Part shown: one piece after another, positions 61,129-64,000 of the stretch | How positions within the stretch are numbered: position 1 is the first letter of the stretch | Layout: every line of letters begins with the position of its first letter | Origin: Rhizobiales bacterium 62-17 | GTDB taxonomy: Bacteria; Pseudomonadota; Alphaproteobacteria; Rhizobiales; Beijerinckiaceae | Length of the DNA stretch: 64,000 nucleotides | Direction: 5' to 3' | Assembly (NCBI GenBank): GCA_001898965.1 | Contig: MKVW01000009.1 | Span: forward strand, 946,668-1,010,667 | Position numbers and translations under genes: made by a program | Notes under the pieces: model-generated | What the model was told of the DNA's origin: nothing | The model's input: the letters and a program-made list of their open reading frames with translations, nothing else | Databases searched by the model: none

Positions 61129-62181
61129 CTATTCCGCCGCCTGCAGTTTGGGGCGTTGTTCCTTGGCAATCATCTGGTCGATAAGGCGACGGGCCCACAT
61201 CGAACCGGCATCGATATTGAGGTTGTAGAAAATCCGGTCGGGATGTTCTTCCATCGCTTGCTGCTGGCGTTCCAGCACGATCTCGTCTTCGCGGAAGATC
61301 GAGGAGACGCCTTCGCGCAACTGTGTCGTCAGGGTCTGGTCGTCCTTGCGATAGTTACGGGCGTTGGCCCAGAAATACATGCAGGTGTTGTCGGTCGACG
61401 GCGTGATCGTGTTGAGGATGAAATTGTTCACCCCTTGCGAGCGATCGCCTTCCGGCGCGCCGGTGCCCGTCGGCGCGACGCCGACGTCGATGGCCACCGT
61501 GCAGGGCGCCTCGAAACGGATGATCTGCCAGCGATCGACATTGCCCGGCTTGCCGAGCTGGCCGCGCCAGAACGGCGGCGCGTCGATGTCCTTCATCCAG
61601 CGCGTCACCGTGGCGAAACGGTCACCGTGGGTGGCGACGAAAGGCGATTCCGCCACGGCGTCATTGCCGATGCTCGACGCGTGGACGAAGGTTTCGTGGG
61701 TCAGGTCCATCAGATTGTCGACGACCAGGCGGTAGTCGCATTTGGCGAAAATGGTCTTGCCGTCGCCAGCCCAGTCCGGATCCTGGTTCCAGTGCAGGTC
61801 GGGCACCAGCGACGGATCGGCCAGAGCCGGATCGCCCGGCCACACCCAGACGAAGCGATGGCGCTCGACGGTCGGATAGGAGCGCACCTGGGCGGAGGGG
61901 TTGAGCTGGTCCTGCGAGGGCATGTGCGTGCAGCGGCCGGAGCCATTGAAGCGCAGGCCGTGATAGCGGCAGGTCACTTCGTCGTTTTTCAACACGCCCA
62001 TGGAGAGCGGCAGCAGGCGGTGCCAGCAGGCATCTTCCAGAGCGGCGATCGATTTATCGGATTTGCGGAAAAAGACGATCTTCTTGTTGCAGACCGTGCG
62101 GGCGAGAAGCTCGTTCTTGATCTCGTAATCCCAGGCCGCGACATACCAAGCGTTGAGGGGAAAAGCCGGCGCTTTCGTCAT
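61129..62181 (-). CDS. Rieske aromatic oxygenase, vanillate O-demethylase (VanA)-like
   Basis: 350 residues from ATG 62181, GGGAGG 5 bases upstream. Rieske ligands Cys52, His54, Cys71 and His74 (ACWHRLLPL..TCRYHGLRF); bridging Asp159 and iron ligands His162 and His167 (DNLMDLTHETFVHAS). Length and NAWYVAAW start match VanA-type monooxygenases. It demethylates or hydroxylates a methoxy-aromatic or related compound using electrons from the VanB-like reductase. The usual order is vanA-vanB; here the regulator is inserted. Exact substrate uncertain. Confidence 0.9.
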   Translation of the reverse strand: MTKAPAFPLNAWYVAAWDYEIKNELLARTVCNKKIVFFRKSDKSIAALEDACWHRLLPLSMGVLKNDEVTCRYHGLRFNGSGRCTHMPSQDQLNPSAQVRSYPTVERHRFVWVWPGDPALADPSLVPDLHWNQDPDWAGDGKTIFAKCDYRLVVDNLMDLTHETFVHASSIGNDAVAESPFVATHGDRFATVTRWMKDIDAPPFWRGQLGKPGNVDRWQIIRFEAPCTVAIDVGVAPTGTGAPEGDRSQGVNNFILNTITPSTDNTCMYFWANARNYRKDDQTLTTQLREGVSSIFREDEIVLERQQQAMEEHPDRIFYNLNIDAGSMWARRLIDQMIAKEQRPKLQAAE

Positions 62182-62203
62182 CAAAACCTCCCTGAATGCC
62201 TTC

Positions 62204-62232
62204 TGTATACATAATGTGTTTTAGAATGGCAA
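62204..62232 (-). promoter_or_regulatory. Sigma-70-type promoter with overlapping GntR operator, vanA-like gene
   Basis: On the minus strand: -35 TTGCCA (62232-62227), 17-base spacer, -10 TATACA (62209-62204). The palindrome TGTATACA (62204-62211) covers the -10 box, so a bound GntR dimer would block initiation. The predicted leader is about 15-20 bases. The rest of the gap (62182-62433) holds ACACGTGT (62258-62265) and the repeats listed separately. Confidence 0.65.
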
Positions 62233-62340
62233 CAGATTAAGAAAACTTGGCAATAACACACGTGTTCTAAGTCTATAACTAGAAATCAATTGACAAAATC
62301 CGACCAGCGAGCACGGGCTTCTGGGTAGCCAGTGTATTCA

Positions 62341-62363
62341 TGTATACAGATATAGGAATATCT
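62341..62363. promoter_or_regulatory. Second TGTATACA site with adjacent inverted repeat, upstream of cmk
   Basis: TGTATACA at 62341-62348, 137 bp from the first copy, followed by AGATAT/ATATCT (62348-62353, 62358-62363). It may be a second GntR site for cooperative binding or part of the cytidylate kinase promoter region; a TTGACA at 62290-62295 lacks a matching -10. Confidence 0.45.
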
Positions 62364-62433
62364 TTGCGGCACTTCCTGTGATCTGGCACGCCCTCTGCTT
62401 GACCCGGCCCCGAGACCTCCGCAGAAAGCCGAC

Positions 62434-63066
62434 ATGATCATTGCTATCGATGGCCCGGCCGCGTCCGGGAAGGGCACCATTGCGCGACGGCTGGCCGCTC
62501 ACTTCGGCCTGCCGCACCTCGACACCGGCTTGATTTACCGGGCGACGGCGCGCACCGTGCTGGATTGGGGCGACCGGCTCGACGATATCCAGCGCGCCGT
62601 GGCTGCCGCGCGCGGATTGGCTTTGACCGATTTCGATGAAGAACGGTTGCGCGGCGCGCAGATGGGCGAGGCCGCCTCGGTGGTCGCCGCCATGCCACAG
62701 GTGCGCGCCGAACTGATCGATCTGCAGAAGCGTTTCGCCGCCCGTCCCGGCGGCGCCGTGCTCGACGGGCGCGATATCGGCACCGTGGTCTGCCCGCAGG
62801 CCGACGTGAAGATTTTCGTCACCGCCAGTCCGGAAGTGCGGGCCCAGCGCCGGGCGCTGGAATTGCACGGGCGTGGCGAGAGGACCGCTTACGAAGACGT
62901 TTTGGCTGACATTCGCCGTCGCGACGAGCGCGATTCCCACCGCTCGACCGCGCCTTTGAAGCAGGCTGCCGATGCGGTTCTGCTCGACACCAGCGATCTC
63001 GATATCGAAGGCGCCTTTGCCGCCGCGCGTGCCATCGTGGAAGAGCGCCGCGCTTTAGCGAAATAG
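62434..63066 (+). CDS. cmk: Cytidylate kinase
   Basis: 210 residues. N-terminal P-loop [81 protein letters not shown], the CMP-binding and lid regions; [33 protein letters not shown] at the end. It phosphorylates CMP and dCMP. Essential housekeeping gene. In many alphaproteobacteria it is followed by rpsA and preceded by aroA; neither is here, so the usual neighbourhood is broken. Confidence 0.96.
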   Translation: MIIAIDGPAASGKGTIARRLAAHFGLPHLDTGLIYRATARTVLDWGDRLDDIQRAVAAARGLALTDFDEERLRGAQMGEAASVVAAMPQVRAELIDLQKRFAARPGGAVLDGRDIGTVVCPQADVKIFVTASPEVRAQRRALELHGRGERTAYEDVLADIRRRDERDSHRSTAPLKQAADAVLLDTSDLDIEGAFAAARAIVEERRALAK

Positions 63067-63079
63067 CGGCTGCGTCTGT

Positions 63080-63487
63080 TTATTTCGACCAGACGATGGT
63101 GGGGTTGACGGTAAAGACCGGCTTCACGGCCGCCACTGGCGCATAGGCGTCGAGAGACGTGCTGTCATGGGCGGCTTTCTTCTGCCAGTCGCGATCGCAG
63201 TTCGGAAAGAACGTCGGCAAGGCCGTGCACAATGCCTCCCATCCCCGCAGGCCGCTGTGAACCACGACCTGATCTTTTTTACGGTTCGAGGCGGAGAAGG
63301 CGAGGCAGAGTTTGGGGGTGAGCTTTTCAAAGCGTGTATAGCCGGCAATCTGCTGCACCTGATCCCAGGGCATGCGAAAGACGATTTCGCCCGCGCAGGT
63401 GAGTGCGAAGCCGTCGGACTCCACCTCAATCCTTGCGTCTTCCGGTGGCGATGTCCGCCTGGGATCGTCTTTCGGGCTGATCTTCAT
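63080..63487 (-). CDS. Hypothetical cytosolic protein
   Basis: 135 residues: MKISPKDDPRRTSPPEDARIEVESDGFALTCAGEIVFRMPWDQVQQIAGYTRFEKLTPKLCLAFSAS..VVVHSGLRGWEALCTALPTFFPNCDRDWQKKAA. No signal peptide or membrane helix. The middle (EIVFRMPWDQVQQIAGY..LCLAFS, GWEALCTALPTFFP) looks like a small PH-like or immunity-type fold, but no family was recognised. It is convergent with cmk (13 bp). Confidence 0.65.
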   Translation of the reverse strand: MKISPKDDPRRTSPPEDARIEVESDGFALTCAGEIVFRMPWDQVQQIAGYTRFEKLTPKLCLAFSASNRKKDQVVVHSGLRGWEALCTALPTFFPNCDRDWQKKAAHDSTSLDAYAPVAAVKPVFTVNPTIVWSK

Positions 63488-63553
63488 GGCCGATGCTTCA
63501 GGTAAATCGCACGTCGATAGACGTTCCTAGATATCCGACATCGAACGGGCAGG

Positions 63554-64000
63554 CTAACGCGTGGATTTATGCGCGTCCAACTGATAGCCGAGCTTTTCCG
63601 ACAATTGCGCCCCGGTCTGGCGCAGAATGTCGATTACCGGTTTGAGATGCGTATCGTCGGTTTTCGCGCCGGATGCGAGGCGATCGCGGCCAATGGTCAG
63701 CAATGCCGCTTCGAGCCGGCCGCGATGATCGAACACCGGCACGGCGATCGCATCGATCCCCGCCACCCAGCCGGAATGGATCGAAGCCCAGCCTTGCGCG
63801 CGTATGATCTCCAGTTCTCGGTCCAAAGCCGCTTCGCTGCGAAAGCCATGGCGGCGCGGCCGCTCCTTGAGTTCCATGGCGATGGCGGTATTGGTCAGTC
63901 CGCGCGGCGCATAAGCCGCGAAGACGAGGCCGGAGGCGGAGGACAGCACCGGCGCCACCGTGCCGGGCCTGATGTTCATCGACACCGGATCGGCGGTCTC
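63554..64000 (-). CDS. IclR-family regulator, C-terminal part (runs off the window)
   Basis: The frame is open to the end of the window, so the N-terminal winged helix lies beyond it. The visible part is the IclR effector domain: RPGTVAPVLSSASGLVFAAYAPRGLTN..RRHGFRSEAALDRELEIIRAQGWASIHSGWVAGIDAIAVPVFDHRGRLEAALLTIGRDRL. The internal ATG at 63985 is not the true start. Regulated genes unknown. Confidence 0.85.
   Translation of the reverse strand, partial: ETADPVSMNIRPGTVAPVLSSASGLVFAAYAPRGLTNTAIAMELKERPRRHGFRSEAALDRELEIIRAQGWASIHSGWVAGIDAIAVPVFDHRGRLEAALLTIGRDRLASGAKTDDTHLKPVIDILRQTGAQLSEKLGYQLDAHKSTR

Overview
The window is about 64 kb of GC-rich DNA with dense gene packing, ATGA/TGATG start-stop overlaps and many solute-binding proteins. 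The content points to a metabolically versatile heterotrophic alphaproteobacterium, most likely of the Hyphomicrobiales (Rhizobiales). The indicators are a DUF3141/MaoC-Pta/AckA/PPK2 cluster, DUF1176, a PgmG-type phosphohexomutase, a MutS/malic-enzyme neighbourhood, FCD-GntR regulators and several Bug (TctC) proteins. This is an inference from gene content; no rRNA is present to confirm it. The window reads as chromosome: I see no phage, integrase, insertion sequence, plasmid or CRISPR.

Layout. 0-6.6 kb: the end of an amidase gene, a GntR repressor, and a dipeptide-type ABC transporter (two permeases, then two ATPases in the order F then D, no binding protein) followed by a cysteine hydrolase. 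6.6-15.7 kb: a TRAP transporter with fused DctQM permease, an SsuD-like flavin monooxygenase, an SsuA-like protein without a signal peptide, an ArsR regulator with a glutathione transferase, a DUF1176 protein, and a divergent LysR / TauE sulfite-exporter pair. Together these could form an organosulfur module. 15.7-24.8 kb: polyphosphate kinase 2, acetate kinase, a MaoC-phosphotransacetylase fusion and a PhaC-like DUF3141 protein, then 3-hydroxyacyl-CoA dehydrogenase, a SnoaL-like protein, a flavin reductase and a two-cupin protein.

24.9-40 kb: a catabolic accessory region with an IclR and a LysR regulator, two D-2-hydroxyacid dehydrogenases, a lactonase-like amidohydrolase, alpha/beta hydrolases, a two-subunit Rieske dioxygenase with a rhodanese, and four Bug solute-binding proteins with no TctA/TctB membrane partner. 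40-46 kb: small enzymes and two small secreted proteins, tRNA-Ser(GGA), MsrA, a PanE-like reductase with an oxalate-CoA-ligase-like enzyme, and a MarR regulator. 46.6-51.6 kb: a RidA plus sugar-type ABC transporter operon (one double ATPase, two different permeases, one binding protein). 51.6-59.2 kb: housekeeping genes (phosphohexomutase, retropepsin-like protease, MutS, MaeB), preceded by a highly structured palindromic repeat. 59.3-62.2 kb: a vanillate-demethylase-like oxygenase and reductase with their GntR regulator between them. 62.4-64 kb: cytidylate kinase, a hypothetical gene and the end of an IclR gene.

The regulatory DNA is informative. The same palindrome TGTATACA lies upstream of both FCD-GntR loci 60 kb apart, and at the vanA-like gene it overlaps a good -10 box. 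Perfect inverted repeats sit before the oxalate-CoA-ligase-like gene, before the Rieske dioxygenase, and between marR and ridA. All starts were chosen by hand from ribosome-binding sites and domain starts; no database search was possible.
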